From: Pseudomonadales bacterium
GTDB lineage: Bacteria; Pseudomonadota; Gammaproteobacteria; Pseudomonadales; Azotimanducaceae
Direction of reading: 5' to 3'
Length of the DNA stretch: 64,000 nt
Assembly: GCA_028277965.1 (NCBI GenBank)
Contig: JANQFF010000103.1
Coordinates: forward strand, 35,042 to 99,041
Shown: positions 48,880-57,524 of the stretch, piece after piece
Position numbering within the stretch: position 1 is the first letter of the stretch
Layout: each line of letters starts with the position of its first letter
Program-made: the position numbers and the translations under genes
Notes under the pieces: model-generated
Told to the model about the DNA's origin: nothing
Seen by the model: only the letters and a program-made list of their open reading frames with translations
Databases searched by the model: none

Positions 48880-51201
48880 CGTTTCAGACCACAGCACACC
48901 CGATTCCAGGAGGCTCGCAGCGTCGTAGCCGAGTGACTGTGCAAGTTCCTCACTCTGCTGACCGCCCAACGGCGGTCCTTTGAGCGTGTGAGTTTTGCCG
49001 TCAAACGTGACCAGTGGGCCGTGCCGCTCGTAAGCGCCCCAATCCGGGTGTTCCACAGTCTGTGTCAGCCCGATAGCTTGCTCATCATTCAGCCAGAAAT
49101 CGCTGGGTAGCGGACCGTCCGCCTGCACGCAGCCAACTCCGGCTGGTATGAAAAGATCAGCCCAGAATTGCGCCGGGTGCCGGGAAAAGAACGATGTCAG
49201 ATCCTGTTCTTCTAATCGGGGCACATCCATCTTCGCCTGGTCGAGAGTATCGGCAAAGAGGCTCCGTTCAGCCTCGGTGGTCAGGGCAAGAAATACCCAG
49301 GTCTCATCGGCACAACTGTACAACCGGTAGGTTGGGCTGAGTCCCAGCAGCCGATCGTCTGCTACAGCTCTCGGTGCTTTCCCCGGGTAGTTCAGGAAAT
49401 CGTCATGATTGGCGTATGCATTCGCGCCAAACATGTCCACGAATACCTGCTGTCCCTGGCCGGTGCGCTGGCGTGCGAGCAGGCCGAGGACTGCGCAACT
49501 TGCGATCACAAGCGCGGTGTTGGGATCGGGGTTCACCTCGTTGGCGCGCATGAGCCTTGCGGTCCAGGTGCGCAAACCCTCGATGTCCTGGAGTTCAGCT
49601 GGCAGGCGCTCACCCATGTGAAACATCACACCACCCATGGCTGCACCTGGTATGGGGTGGGTTGAAGGTCGCAGCGCCCCCGGTCCGTCCGGTCCGTAGC
49701 CGTTACTTTGCAGGTAAATCACGTTGGGGTTGATCTGAAGCACCCGGTCATAGCCAATCCCGAGTTTTTCGGGTACCCCCGGTCGGTAGTTGTGGATGAC
49801 AACGTCGGCGCCTTTGAGAAGCTCGAGCACCAGCGCCTGGCCCTCGGGTGACTTGAGATTTACGCTGATACTGCGTTTGCCCGGATTCACCCGGGCTGCG
49901 CCGATACCGCCACCCATACCGCGGTAGGGATCGCCGCCAATCTGCTCAACCTTGATGACGTCAGCACCCATGTCCGCCAGGAGTGCGGCGCCCATGGGGG
50001 CTGCGATAATTGTAGCCAGCTCCACTACCCTGACCCCGCTGAGGGGCAGATTTGAACTTGCGGGCTCGTCAGGCGCTGAACGGGGGTCTGCTCGCCACTC
50101 GGCTGCACGCTTCGCACCGTCTTCTACTACGTTCCCGGGTTGGGCAGGAGTTGCGGTGAAGCGTCCAAGGGGTCCGAGCTGAACACCGCCTTCTTCACGC
50201 TGGATAACGTGACCGTTGGCAACGATATCGGGGTCCTGCAGCGCCTCCTGGGTTGTCTGGTATGCAGTTGCGACAACGCCCCCGTCTGCCACGAAGATGT
50301 CCATCCATTCCGCCGCGCTTTTGTCCTGGATGCGTTTGAGCATCCGCTCACGAAAAGCCTCGTGTTTTTCCGGTGGCAGGAACAGCTGCTTATGGTCGAA
50401 GTCCGGGTCGGCAACGATATCGATGAGGTCGGTATTTATGAGGAAGTTATCGAACAGATGCGGCAGGAGGTTGCCAAACTGCATCCATCGTCCGTCACCG
50501 GCCTGAGCCGGGTGGTAGAACAGGCTCGGCATGGGTGGTTTGTGAGATGTGGGTTGCAAAGTGGCCAGTGCCGGGAAGCGGTCTGGAAACTGCGCGCCGA
50601 TCATGGGCCCCTGCTCATAAGGCAACATGCCCTGCAGAAGACTCGTCTCCACCAGGCGGCCGACACGCCCCTCGGAACTGAAAAGCGCTGCGAGAATGCC
50701 TGCTGTAGCAGACTGGGTGCAGGCGTGAATGCCGACCTGAAGCGCTGAGAAAACAGGTCCCGGCCGGTCGACAATACCGGCAAAAAGACCCATCCGACCG
50801 GCGTAAGCTGCAACGACGTGTTCGTATCCCGGAACGTTCGCCATGGGACCGTCGTTGCCAAATGGAGTGATGAAACAGACCGTGAGGTGAGGGTGCGCGG
50901 CATGCAGTGTCGCGAAATCGAGACCAAGACGTTCGCGCGTTGCGGGACGCCAGTTGCAGACAAGCACGTCTGCGCCAGCCGCCAGATCATCGAATTGGGA
51001 TCGGCTGGTTTCGATATCGAGCTCAATCTGCTGTTTGCCGCGCAGCCACATCGGAGCGGCTGGCAGATGGCGAAAACGGTCCCCGCCGGGTGGCTCAACT
51101 TTGAGAACCTCTGCCCCGAAGTCGGCCAGGATCATGGTTGTGAGCCCTCCGGCGGGACCCAGAGTCAGGTCCAGAACGCGTATACCGTCAAGTGCGCTCA
51201 C
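48868..51201 (-). CDS. Fused class III CoA-transferase (two CaiB/BaiF domains)
   Basis: 777 residues holding two full copies of the CaiB/BaiF fold (about 1-375 and 385-777). Each begins alike: LDGIRVLDLTLGPAGGLTTM, and LSGVRVVELATIIAAPMGAA, with FGAEVLKVEPPGGD and MGADVIKVEQIGGD. GYGPDGPGALRPSTHPIPGA is a typical second-half loop. The usual catalytic aspartate is not at the expected distance before the ILAAL helix in either half (ALQVGIHACTQS; EVNPDPNTALV), so activity or residue assignment needs checking. Its final codons (NRG-stop) lie in a REP element. Twelve bases after the persulfide dioxygenase gene. Substrate unknown. Confidence 0.85.
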   Translation of the reverse strand: MSALDGIRVLDLTLGPAGGLTTMILADFGAEVLKVEPPGGDRFRHLPAAPMWLRGKQQIELDIETSRSQFDDLAAGADVLVCNWRPATRERLGLDFATLHAAHPHLTVCFITPFGNDGPMANVPGYEHVVAAYAGRMGLFAGIVDRPGPVFSALQVGIHACTQSATAGILAALFSSEGRVGRLVETSLLQGMLPYEQGPMIGAQFPDRFPALATLQPTSHKPPMPSLFYHPAQAGDGRWMQFGNLLPHLFDNFLINTDLIDIVADPDFDHKQLFLPPEKHEAFRERMLKRIQDKSAAEWMDIFVADGGVVATAYQTTQEALQDPDIVANGHVIQREEGGVQLGPLGRFTATPAQPGNVVEDGAKRAAEWRADPRSAPDEPASSNLPLSGVRVVELATIIAAPMGAALLADMGADVIKVEQIGGDPYRGMGGGIGAARVNPGKRSISVNLKSPEGQALVLELLKGADVVIHNYRPGVPEKLGIGYDRVLQINPNVIYLQSNGYGPDGPGALRPSTHPIPGAAMGGVMFHMGERLPAELQDIEGLRTWTARLMRANEVNPDPNTALVIASCAVLGLLARQRTGQGQQVFVDMFGANAYANHDDFLNYPGKAPRAVADDRLLGLSPTYRLYSCADETWVFLALTTEAERSLFADTLDQAKMDVPRLEEQDLTSFFSRHPAQFWADLFIPAGVGCVQADGPLPSDFWLNDEQAIGLTQTVEHPDWGAYERHGPLVTFDGKTHTLKGPPLGGQQSEELAQSLGYDAASLLESGVLWSETNRG

Positions 51202-51213
51202 GCTAAAGAAGGG

Positions 51214-52287
51214 CTAAATGGCCCAGGATTGATCGGTAACGCAGTGCGGTAAGCTCGCTCGCTGCCATTGGACAAGGCCGCCGTGAATGTTTGCTACCCG
51301 CTCCACCCCCGCCTTTCTGAGAATATCAGCCGCCATGGCAGAGCGCTTCCCGGTCTGACAGAGCGTGACCACGGGTAAGTCCCGGGGCACCTCGTCGAGA
51401 CGTTCTCTCAACTCGTCGAGAGGTATGATGAGGCTGTCCTCAAGATGTCCGAGTTCCCCGCCGAACTCAGCAACGCTGCGAACATCGAGTATGCGAACCT
51501 CGCTGTAGTGGGTGGCAACCCACTCCGGTGAAACCTCGGGTGTACCGCCAAACGTGATGGTAATCGGTGCCCAGTCCTGACCGCTCGCAACCTCCTCGGG
51601 CTTGCCGCAATGTTTGTTGGCAGGTACAGCGATCTCGAGCAGTTTCGGATGAGGTAGCCCGAGGTTGTTCATGTACCCGACGAAGTCTTCTTTGCGGGCA
51701 CGGCCGCCTATACGGGGGTTGTGCTCGCGTTCCTCCTGCACGGTGGAGACAAGGCGGCCCTGGTAGTCGTGGCCAGGGTAAACCAGGCATTCGTCGGGAA
51801 GCGTGAAGATCTGCTCACGGATGCTGTCCCACATCGTGGTAACGCTGCCTCCCTGGAAATCTGTGCGTCCGGCGGCGCGGATCATGAGGCAGTCGCCCGT
51901 AAACGCCATCGTCCTGTCACGTGTCACGTAGGTGACGCAACCGACTGTGTGTCCTGGTGTGGCCTTGATGTCGAGGGCGCACTCGCCAAACTCGATGACA
52001 TCACCATCAGCGACACCCACGTCGGTTTCGGGTACCTCGTATACCGCCGCCAGAACAATTTCCGCACCGTAGCGTTCTTTCATGAGCCAGGCGCCGGTCA
52101 CGTGATCCGCGTGGATGTGTGTGTCGAGGACGTGAGTGAGATCGAGATTGAGTTCAGTCAACAGGGCCGCATCACGGTTGTGTTGTTCGAACACGGTGTC
52201 GATCAGCACAGCCTTGCGGCTTGTCTCGCACGCGAGCAGATAAGTGTAGGTCGAGGATTCTGTGTCGAATAGTTGACGGAAAAGCAT
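51214..52287 (-). CDS. Persulfide dioxygenase (ETHE1-like) fused to rhodanese
   Basis: 357 residues. The N-terminal metallo-beta-lactamase domain has THIHADHVTG (H57, H59, D61, H62), H113 in ATPGHTVG and D132 in FTGDCL, with VYPGHDYQGR; this is the mononuclear iron ETHE1 set. The C-terminal rhodanese domain (about 255-350) carries ILDVRSVAEF and the active-site loop LCQTGKRS, C310. Such fusions oxidise glutathione persulfide to sulfite and then exchange sulfur with it to form thiosulfate. ATG is at 52287 after the panB divergent region. Forms an apparent operon with the CoA-transferase. Confidence 0.92.
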   Translation of the reverse strand: MLFRQLFDTESSTYTYLLACETSRKAVLIDTVFEQHNRDAALLTELNLDLTHVLDTHIHADHVTGAWLMKERYGAEIVLAAVYEVPETDVGVADGDVIEFGECALDIKATPGHTVGCVTYVTRDRTMAFTGDCLMIRAAGRTDFQGGSVTTMWDSIREQIFTLPDECLVYPGHDYQGRLVSTVQEEREHNPRIGGRARKEDFVGYMNNLGLPHPKLLEIAVPANKHCGKPEEVASGQDWAPITITFGGTPEVSPEWVATHYSEVRILDVRSVAEFGGELGHLEDSLIIPLDELRERLDEVPRDLPVVTLCQTGKRSAMAADILRKAGVERVANIHGGLVQWQRASLPHCVTDQSWAI

Positions 52288-52442
52288 GGTTACATTCTGT
52301 CAAAAAGAGAGCCTTGAAGGTATCCGTAGTGACCGGTAGTCTCGGCAATTCCAAACCGGATCTTTACAGAACGGTATTGGGTAACAGTTAAACAGTCTGA
52401 CTTCATAAACGAATGACTTGATCCACAAACGAGGACAGGTAC

Positions 52443-53231
52443 ATGAATATTCTAGAATTCGCCGCGCGTAAGAACGCCGGCAAAAAAATCTCCATGGTGA
52501 CGTGTTACGACCACTGGTCGGCCAGGATTCTCAATGAATCCGCGGTCGATACGCTGCTTGTGGGGGACAGCCTGGCCATGGTCATGCATGGCTTCGACAG
52601 CACCGTCCACGCCACCGTCGACATGATGGCCACTCACGTGGCTGCGGTACGCCGTGGCGCACCCGACAAATTTGTCGTGGGTGACATGCCTTTCCTGTCA
52701 GTCCGTAAAGGGCTTGGCCAGGCGATGGATGCCGTAGGTGCGCTCATGCAGGCAGGCAGCAATAGCGTGAAGATCGAAGGTGCTGCCGGTCAACTCGACA
52801 TCATGGCCCACATTGTCGAATCAGGTGTACCCGTCATGGGACACCTTGGCCTGACACCTCAGTCGGTAGAGGCGTTTGGCGGTCACAAGGTCCAGGGGCG
52901 GAACGAAGGTGCCGCAGCGAAGATCATGGATGATGCGAAGGCAGTGGAAGATACGGGTTGTTTTGCGCTCGTTCTGGAATGTGTCCCTGCCCCGTTGGCA
53001 AGAACCATCTCAGAACAACTGACAATTCCGACGATTGGTATCGGTGCGGGGCCGGATACAGACGGCCAGGTGCTGGTTCTGCAGGATCTTCTGGGTATGG
53101 ACGACACATTCAAACCCAGATTCCTGCGCCACTATCTCGAGGGCAAAGACTCGCTTCTCGGTGCGCTGAATTCATATCACGAGGATGTGGTGAACTTGGC
53201 CTTTCCCTCTGCGGCTGAGAGTTACGCATGA
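52443..53231 (+). CDS. panB: 3-methyl-2-oxobutanoate hydroxymethyltransferase
   Basis: 262 residues. MVTCYDHWSARILNESAVDT, VGDSLAMVMHGFDSTVHAT and GHLGLTPQSVEAFGGHKVQG are PanB signature segments; the GDS aspartate binds magnesium and E in LVLECVP is the second conserved acid. It transfers a hydroxymethyl group from methylene-tetrahydrofolate to 2-oxoisovalerate, the first pantothenate step. First of panB-panC-coaX with overlapping starts. 155 bases separate it from the divergent persulfide dioxygenase; no clear promoter boxes are seen. Confidence 0.96.
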   Translation: MNILEFAARKNAGKKISMVTCYDHWSARILNESAVDTLLVGDSLAMVMHGFDSTVHATVDMMATHVAAVRRGAPDKFVVGDMPFLSVRKGLGQAMDAVGALMQAGSNSVKIEGAAGQLDIMAHIVESGVPVMGHLGLTPQSVEAFGGHKVQGRNEGAAAKIMDDAKAVEDTGCFALVLECVPAPLARTISEQLTIPTIGIGAGPDTDGQVLVLQDLLGMDDTFKPRFLRHYLEGKDSLLGALNSYHEDVVNLAFPSAAESYA

Positions 53232-54025
53232 AGGTCATAAGGAGTCTCGAAGAGTGGCGGGATCTGCGCAGGACACTTGAAGGCAGTGTGGGATTTATCC
53301 CGACCATGGGGGCATTGCATGACGGTCACACATCGTTGCTGCAGGCGAGCGTGGACCATGATGACGTAACGGTCATGAGCATCTATGTAAATCCGACACA
53401 GTTCAACGACCCGAAAGATCTCGCAAACTATCCGGATACGATCGATGCGGATCTGGAGGTTGCACGCGATATGGGTGTGGATTTTGTCATCCTCCCTGTC
53501 TACGACGAGATATACGCGGACGGCTACCGTTTCAGCGTGGACGAAAACCGTTTCAGCCGTGAACTTTGCGGAGCGAACCGCCCCGGACACTTTACCGGTG
53601 TCCTGACGGTGGTCATGAAACTCCTGAATATCGTCAGACCGGATCGGGCGTACTTTGGCAAGAAGGATTACCAGCAGTATGTGCTCATCCGCGACATGGT
53701 CGAGACCTTCTTCATGGACGTCGAGATCGTTGGCTGCGAGACGGTACGGGAGCGTGACGGGCTTGCCATGAGTTCACGCAACAAACTTCTCGACAGGGAA
53801 GGTCGGCTGCTGGCGACGTGCTTCAATCGGGCGTTGGCCCTGGACGCCAGCGATGCGGAAATCAGTTCACGGCTCGAGGATCTCGGATTTGACGTTGACT
53901 ACATCGAGTCGCGAGGACCGCGACGGTTTGGAGCAGTGGTGGTGGCCTGTGGGGACCGGACTGTGCGTCTGATTGACAACGTTGAGATAAAACAAGTGGA
54001 TGAAGAAGTTGGAGAGGTGGCCTGA
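53228..54025 (+). CDS. panC: Pantothenate synthetase
   Basis: 265 residues, slightly shorter than the usual 280. FIPTMGALHDGHTSLLQASV is the ATP-binding motif (HDGHT), SIYVNPTQFNDPKDLANYP follows, and GKKDYQQYVLIRDMV with ERDGLAMSSRNKLL complete the active site. Joins pantoate and beta-alanine using ATP. The ATG overlaps the panB stop by four bases. No panD (aspartate decarboxylase) is in the window, so beta-alanine supply is encoded elsewhere. Confidence 0.95.
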   Translation: MKVIRSLEEWRDLRRTLEGSVGFIPTMGALHDGHTSLLQASVDHDDVTVMSIYVNPTQFNDPKDLANYPDTIDADLEVARDMGVDFVILPVYDEIYADGYRFSVDENRFSRELCGANRPGHFTGVLTVVMKLLNIVRPDRAYFGKKDYQQYVLIRDMVETFFMDVEIVGCETVRERDGLAMSSRNKLLDREGRLLATCFNRALALDASDAEISSRLEDLGFDVDYIESRGPRRFGAVVVACGDRTVRLIDNVEIKQVDEEVGEVA

Positions 54026-54804
54026 TGATACTGGCGCTCGACGTCGGCAATAGCCAGATATATTGCGGTGTCTTTCGCGACAACGAGCTGGTGAGCCAGT
54101 TTCGACACGCTTCCACGGCGCGCAGCTCGTCAGACGAGATTGGCGTTTTCCTGCGTGGTGCGCTCCGCGAAAACGGCGTTAACCCGGAAGAGGTCTCGGT
54201 CATCGCAATCTCCTCGGTAGTTCCGGAGCTCAATTACTCGTTGCGGGCATGCTGCCAGAAGTACTTTCGGATAGAACCGATGCTGATGCGACCGGGTATC
54301 AAAACCGGGCTCAAGATTGCCTACAAAGACCCGAAAGAGGTTGGCAGCGACCGGATCGCCGACGCGATGGGTGCGGTCAAGATGTTTCCTGGCCGCAATC
54401 TCATTGTTGTCGACTTCGGTACAGCGACAACGGTTTGTGCCGTGACTAAAGACGCAACCTTTCTCGGTGGGAACATCATGCCCGGGGTGCGTCTCGCCAT
54501 GGAAACCCTCGAAGCGAAAACAGCCAAGTTACCTTCAGTTGAAATCAAACCTTCGCGTTCCGCCATTGGGAAAACGACCGTAGAAAGTATTCAGAGTGGT
54601 CTTTACTGGAGCAATGTCGGCATGGTGCGGGAACTCGTCGACCGGATAACCGAGGAGGTATTTGAGGACGATCCACCCCTTGTCGTTGCGACCGGGGGGT
54701 TTGCGCACCTCTTCGACCGGGAGCGGTTGTTCGACCACGTTGTGCCGGACCTGATCCTTACGGGGCTGCTCGAAGCGCTGCAGTTGAACGGCTACCTCGA
54801 GTAA
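54025..54804 (+). CDS. coaX: Type III pantothenate kinase
   Basis: 259 residues. ILALDVGNSQIYCGVFRDNE is the CoaX N-terminal ASKHA nucleotide motif (D-x-GN), SDRIADAMGAVKMFPGRNLI and VVDFGTATTVCAVTKDATFL with GGNIMPGVRLAMETLEAKTA are the conserved core, and LVVATGGFAHLFDR closes the fold. It phosphorylates pantothenate, the first committed CoA step, and is not inhibited by CoA. One-base overlap with panC (TGATG). The operon thus covers pantoate to phosphopantothenate. Confidence 0.95.
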   Translation: MILALDVGNSQIYCGVFRDNELVSQFRHASTARSSSDEIGVFLRGALRENGVNPEEVSVIAISSVVPELNYSLRACCQKYFRIEPMLMRPGIKTGLKIAYKDPKEVGSDRIADAMGAVKMFPGRNLIVVDFGTATTVCAVTKDATFLGGNIMPGVRLAMETLEAKTAKLPSVEIKPSRSAIGKTTVESIQSGLYWSNVGMVRELVDRITEEVFEDDPPLVVATGGFAHLFDRERLFDHVVPDLILTGLLEALQLNGYLE

Positions 54805-54867
54805 TCAAGAATTTCCTTAACTTGTGGGTCGGTGTAAGGTTGCGGGTTCCGGCGATGGAGGCTGGCC

Positions 54868-55509
54868 GTGGCTGACCAATGGCATTTTTATAGCGATACC
54901 TTTGGGAACTGCAACTGCGCATCGAATTGTGGATGCCAGTTCAACGTTCCAAGTACTCATGGCTTTTGTCAGTTTGTCGAAGGTGGAACGGTTCGGGAAG
55001 GCAAGTTCAACGGGATTGATCTGAACGGCCTGAACTGGGCGTTCATGATGATCTGGCCCGGTGAAATCTCGGAAGGCAACGGCAGGCGTCTGATCATCAT
55101 TGATGAGCGGGCAGATGCGGAGCAGCGTGATGCGCTGGAGCAGATCATCGGTGGTTCAGCTGGAGCGCCGGGAAGCAATCACTTTTCAGTCTTTGGCAGC
55201 ACGTGCAGCGAGTTTCTCGAAACCCGGTTTCTGCCGATCGAATTCGAGATAGACATTGGAGCGCGAACTGCTGAACTGTCGATTCCTGACGTCGTCAATG
55301 CGAAAGGCGAACCGTTGATCGATGAATTCTCGGGCGATGAGTTTCACATAGCACTCGCCCGGCCAAAAGGCAGCTTCGAGTTCACGTATGCTGAAATCGG
55401 CAAAGGTGCCTCGAGCGTTTCAGGTGACATGCAGATGGAACTGGATTCGAGCTACGCGCAATTCTGCGCGCACAACTATAACCAGGATGGTCTGATCCAG
55501 GCGGCGTGA
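54868..55509 (+). CDS. DUF1326 protein
   Basis: 213 residues from a GTG after ATGGAGG. GNCNCASNCGCQFNVPSTHG gives C15, C17, C21, C23 and a fifth Cys at 34, the DUF1326 cysteine cluster, which may bind a metal or iron-sulfur centre (inference). No signal peptide. It is followed by a DUF2182 membrane protein; these families occur together in many genomes, so a shared role is likely. Function unknown. Confidence 0.85.
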   Translation: MADQWHFYSDTFGNCNCASNCGCQFNVPSTHGFCQFVEGGTVREGKFNGIDLNGLNWAFMMIWPGEISEGNGRRLIIIDERADAEQRDALEQIIGGSAGAPGSNHFSVFGSTCSEFLETRFLPIEFEIDIGARTAELSIPDVVNAKGEPLIDEFSGDEFHIALARPKGSFEFTYAEIGKGASSVSGDMQMELDSSYAQFCAHNYNQDGLIQAA

Positions 55510-55532
55510 TTCCGCCAGATCGTTAGCCAGGA

Positions 55533-56282
55533 GTGTTCTCCGTACGTAAATGGGAACAGGGCGCCCTGTGGGTTTCGCTCGCAGGTGTCGTGACGATTGC
55601 CTGGTGGTATCTCTTTGTTCTGGCAAGTGACATGGGATCGATGAGCGAGATGGCTGGGATGCCCATGTGGGACAGCGCGTACGCGCTTTCGATGTTTTTC
55701 ATGTGGACCGTCATGATGATAGGGATGATGGTTCCTACAGCGGTTCGTGCCATTGGGATTTACATGAACGTTGCACGCACAGCGAGGGAGCGAGGATCTG
55801 CCATCGCATCGACATATTCCTTTGTCGTGGGATACGTTGTCACATGGACACTGTTCAGTGTGGGGGCAACCGGGATACAGGCCATCCTCGACAACGCGGG
55901 TCTCATGTCGGGAATGATGACGATGACGAGCGCCTATCTTGGCGCTGGGGTGCTGATTGGCGCCGGTATTTACCAGTTCACGCCATGGAAGGACGTGTGC
56001 CTGCAACACTGTCAGTCCCCCGCGCAGTACCTCGCCGGACGTTTCGGTCCGAGACCGGTACATGGCATCAGCCTTGGCATGCGCCATGGTGCCTATTGCC
56101 TCGGGTGTTGCTGGCTTCTGATGTTGCTGCTCTTCGTGGGTGGGGTGATGAACCTCCTGTGGATCGCCGCCATCACGATGTTTGTGATCATCGAAAAGCT
56201 GTTACCGCGCTGGATGCAGGTGACCCGTGTTTCCGGCTTGGCGATGATTGTCGCGGGTTTAGCGTTCTTCGCGACAGGTTGA
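55533..56282 (+). CDS. DUF2182 integral membrane protein, probable metal-binding
   Basis: 249 residues with six or seven membrane segments. FFMWTVMMIGMMVPTAVRAI and GISLGMRHGAYCLGCCWLLM are DUF2182 hallmarks, with many methionines in the membrane and Cys pairs (CLGCC) that suggest metal coordination. YQFTPWKDVCLQHCQSPAQ is a further conserved Cys segment. The GTG start is poorly placed against AGGAG and is uncertain. Between DUF1326 and an MFS gene in one run. Confidence 0.82.
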   Translation: MFSVRKWEQGALWVSLAGVVTIAWWYLFVLASDMGSMSEMAGMPMWDSAYALSMFFMWTVMMIGMMVPTAVRAIGIYMNVARTARERGSAIASTYSFVVGYVVTWTLFSVGATGIQAILDNAGLMSGMMTMTSAYLGAGVLIGAGIYQFTPWKDVCLQHCQSPAQYLAGRFGPRPVHGISLGMRHGAYCLGCCWLLMLLLFVGGVMNLLWIAAITMFVIIEKLLPRWMQVTRVSGLAMIVAGLAFFATG

Positions 56283-56288
56283 ACCAAC

Positions 56289-57500
56289 GTGGAAACTAGT
56301 CGATACGGTTGGGTCATCGTCGCCGCCATGCTGGCTGTGCAGACCGTCAGCTCTGGATTCGGTTTCTACAACATGTCCGTGTACATCGCGGAGCTGTCGA
56401 GGAACCTGTCAGTTTCTGTAGCCGACATTTCGCTCGCGATCAGTATCTTTTTTGTCATGGGTGCTATTGCGGGTATTTGGGTTGCACGCCTGCTCGAACG
56501 TTTCCACGTGCGATGGATAATGGTTGTTGGAGCAATAGGCTCTGGTCTTGCTCTTGGGCTTGTCGGAAACGCTGAAACTGTGTGGCAGATCTACATTCTG
56601 TTTGCACTGTTTGGTGTTGCCAATACCGGCGTTTCGCTGGTGGTAGCGACGACTCTCGTCACGCGCTGGTTTCCCGGGCCAAATCGCTCCATCGCATTGT
56701 CGATCTCCTCGACTGGGTTATCCCTCGGTGGGGTGGTTCTGACGCCTGTGTGTGCCCATCTTTTCAATACGGTTGGTCTGGAGACCACCATGCCCTGGAT
56801 TGGTGTGGCGTTTGTGGTTCTGACTGTACCGATAGCGCTTTTCTGTGTGCGTTTCCCGGAGACCGGAGACTTTCACGGACATGTTCATGAAGACGCGGGT
56901 TGGAACTATCGAGATGCCGTGCGCAGCAAATTTTTTGTACTTCTGTCGATTGGCTACTTTTTTTGTCAGGGCGCGCAGGTAGGCGGGATTGCGCACATCT
57001 ACAACCTGGTTGAAGGCATATCGACATATCAATCCGCGGCGGTTGCCGTGCAGGCGTTGACGATATGCAGTATCAGTGGACGAATCCTGGGGGGCTGGCT
57101 CCTGACACGGGTGCCTATCCGCCAGTTTACGCTTGCTAACGCACTGCTGCAGACGTTGGGGCTTTATCTCATAGCTACTGCGGAAACCGCATCTGCCGGT
57201 ATTGTCGGGGCTGCGGTATTTGGTCTGAGTGTCGGAAATCTGCTGATGTTACAACCGCTATGGCTGGCGGAGGCATTTCCAGGGCATGTGTACCCGAGAG
57301 TGTTCGCGATGGCGAATGCGGTTGCGGTTGCCGGTGTTGCGATCGGACCTTACTCGCTGGGACTACTCTACGACCTGGCGGATTACACTGTTGCGTATTA
57401 CGCGGCGGTGTTGGTTTCTTTGTTGGCATTCCTGTTCATATTGACAGCAGGCTCGCGCCCCAGGGAACCCCAGCTTGTTTCTGGCGGTCAAACGAAGTGA
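56289..57500 (+). CDS. MFS transporter, OFA/monocarboxylate-like
   Basis: 403 residues with 12 helices. YGWVIVAAMLAVQTVSSGFG is the family's first helix, ARLLERFHVRWIMVVGAIGS the loop 2-3 motif, and RWFPGPNRSIALSISSTGLS helix 5, as in the oxalate/formate or monocarboxylate-like branch. A GTG start lies seven bases after the DUF2182 stop. No substrate clue in the neighbours. Confidence 0.85.
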   Translation: METSRYGWVIVAAMLAVQTVSSGFGFYNMSVYIAELSRNLSVSVADISLAISIFFVMGAIAGIWVARLLERFHVRWIMVVGAIGSGLALGLVGNAETVWQIYILFALFGVANTGVSLVVATTLVTRWFPGPNRSIALSISSTGLSLGGVVLTPVCAHLFNTVGLETTMPWIGVAFVVLTVPIALFCVRFPETGDFHGHVHEDAGWNYRDAVRSKFFVLLSIGYFFCQGAQVGGIAHIYNLVEGISTYQSAAVAVQALTICSISGRILGGWLLTRVPIRQFTLANALLQTLGLYLIATAETASAGIVGAAVFGLSVGNLLMLQPLWLAEAFPGHVYPRVFAMANAVAVAGVAIGPYSLGLLYDLADYTVAYYAAVLVSLLAFLFILTAGSRPREPQLVSGGQTK

Positions 57501-57524
57501 AGTAAAGGAAACGTTCGAAAAACA

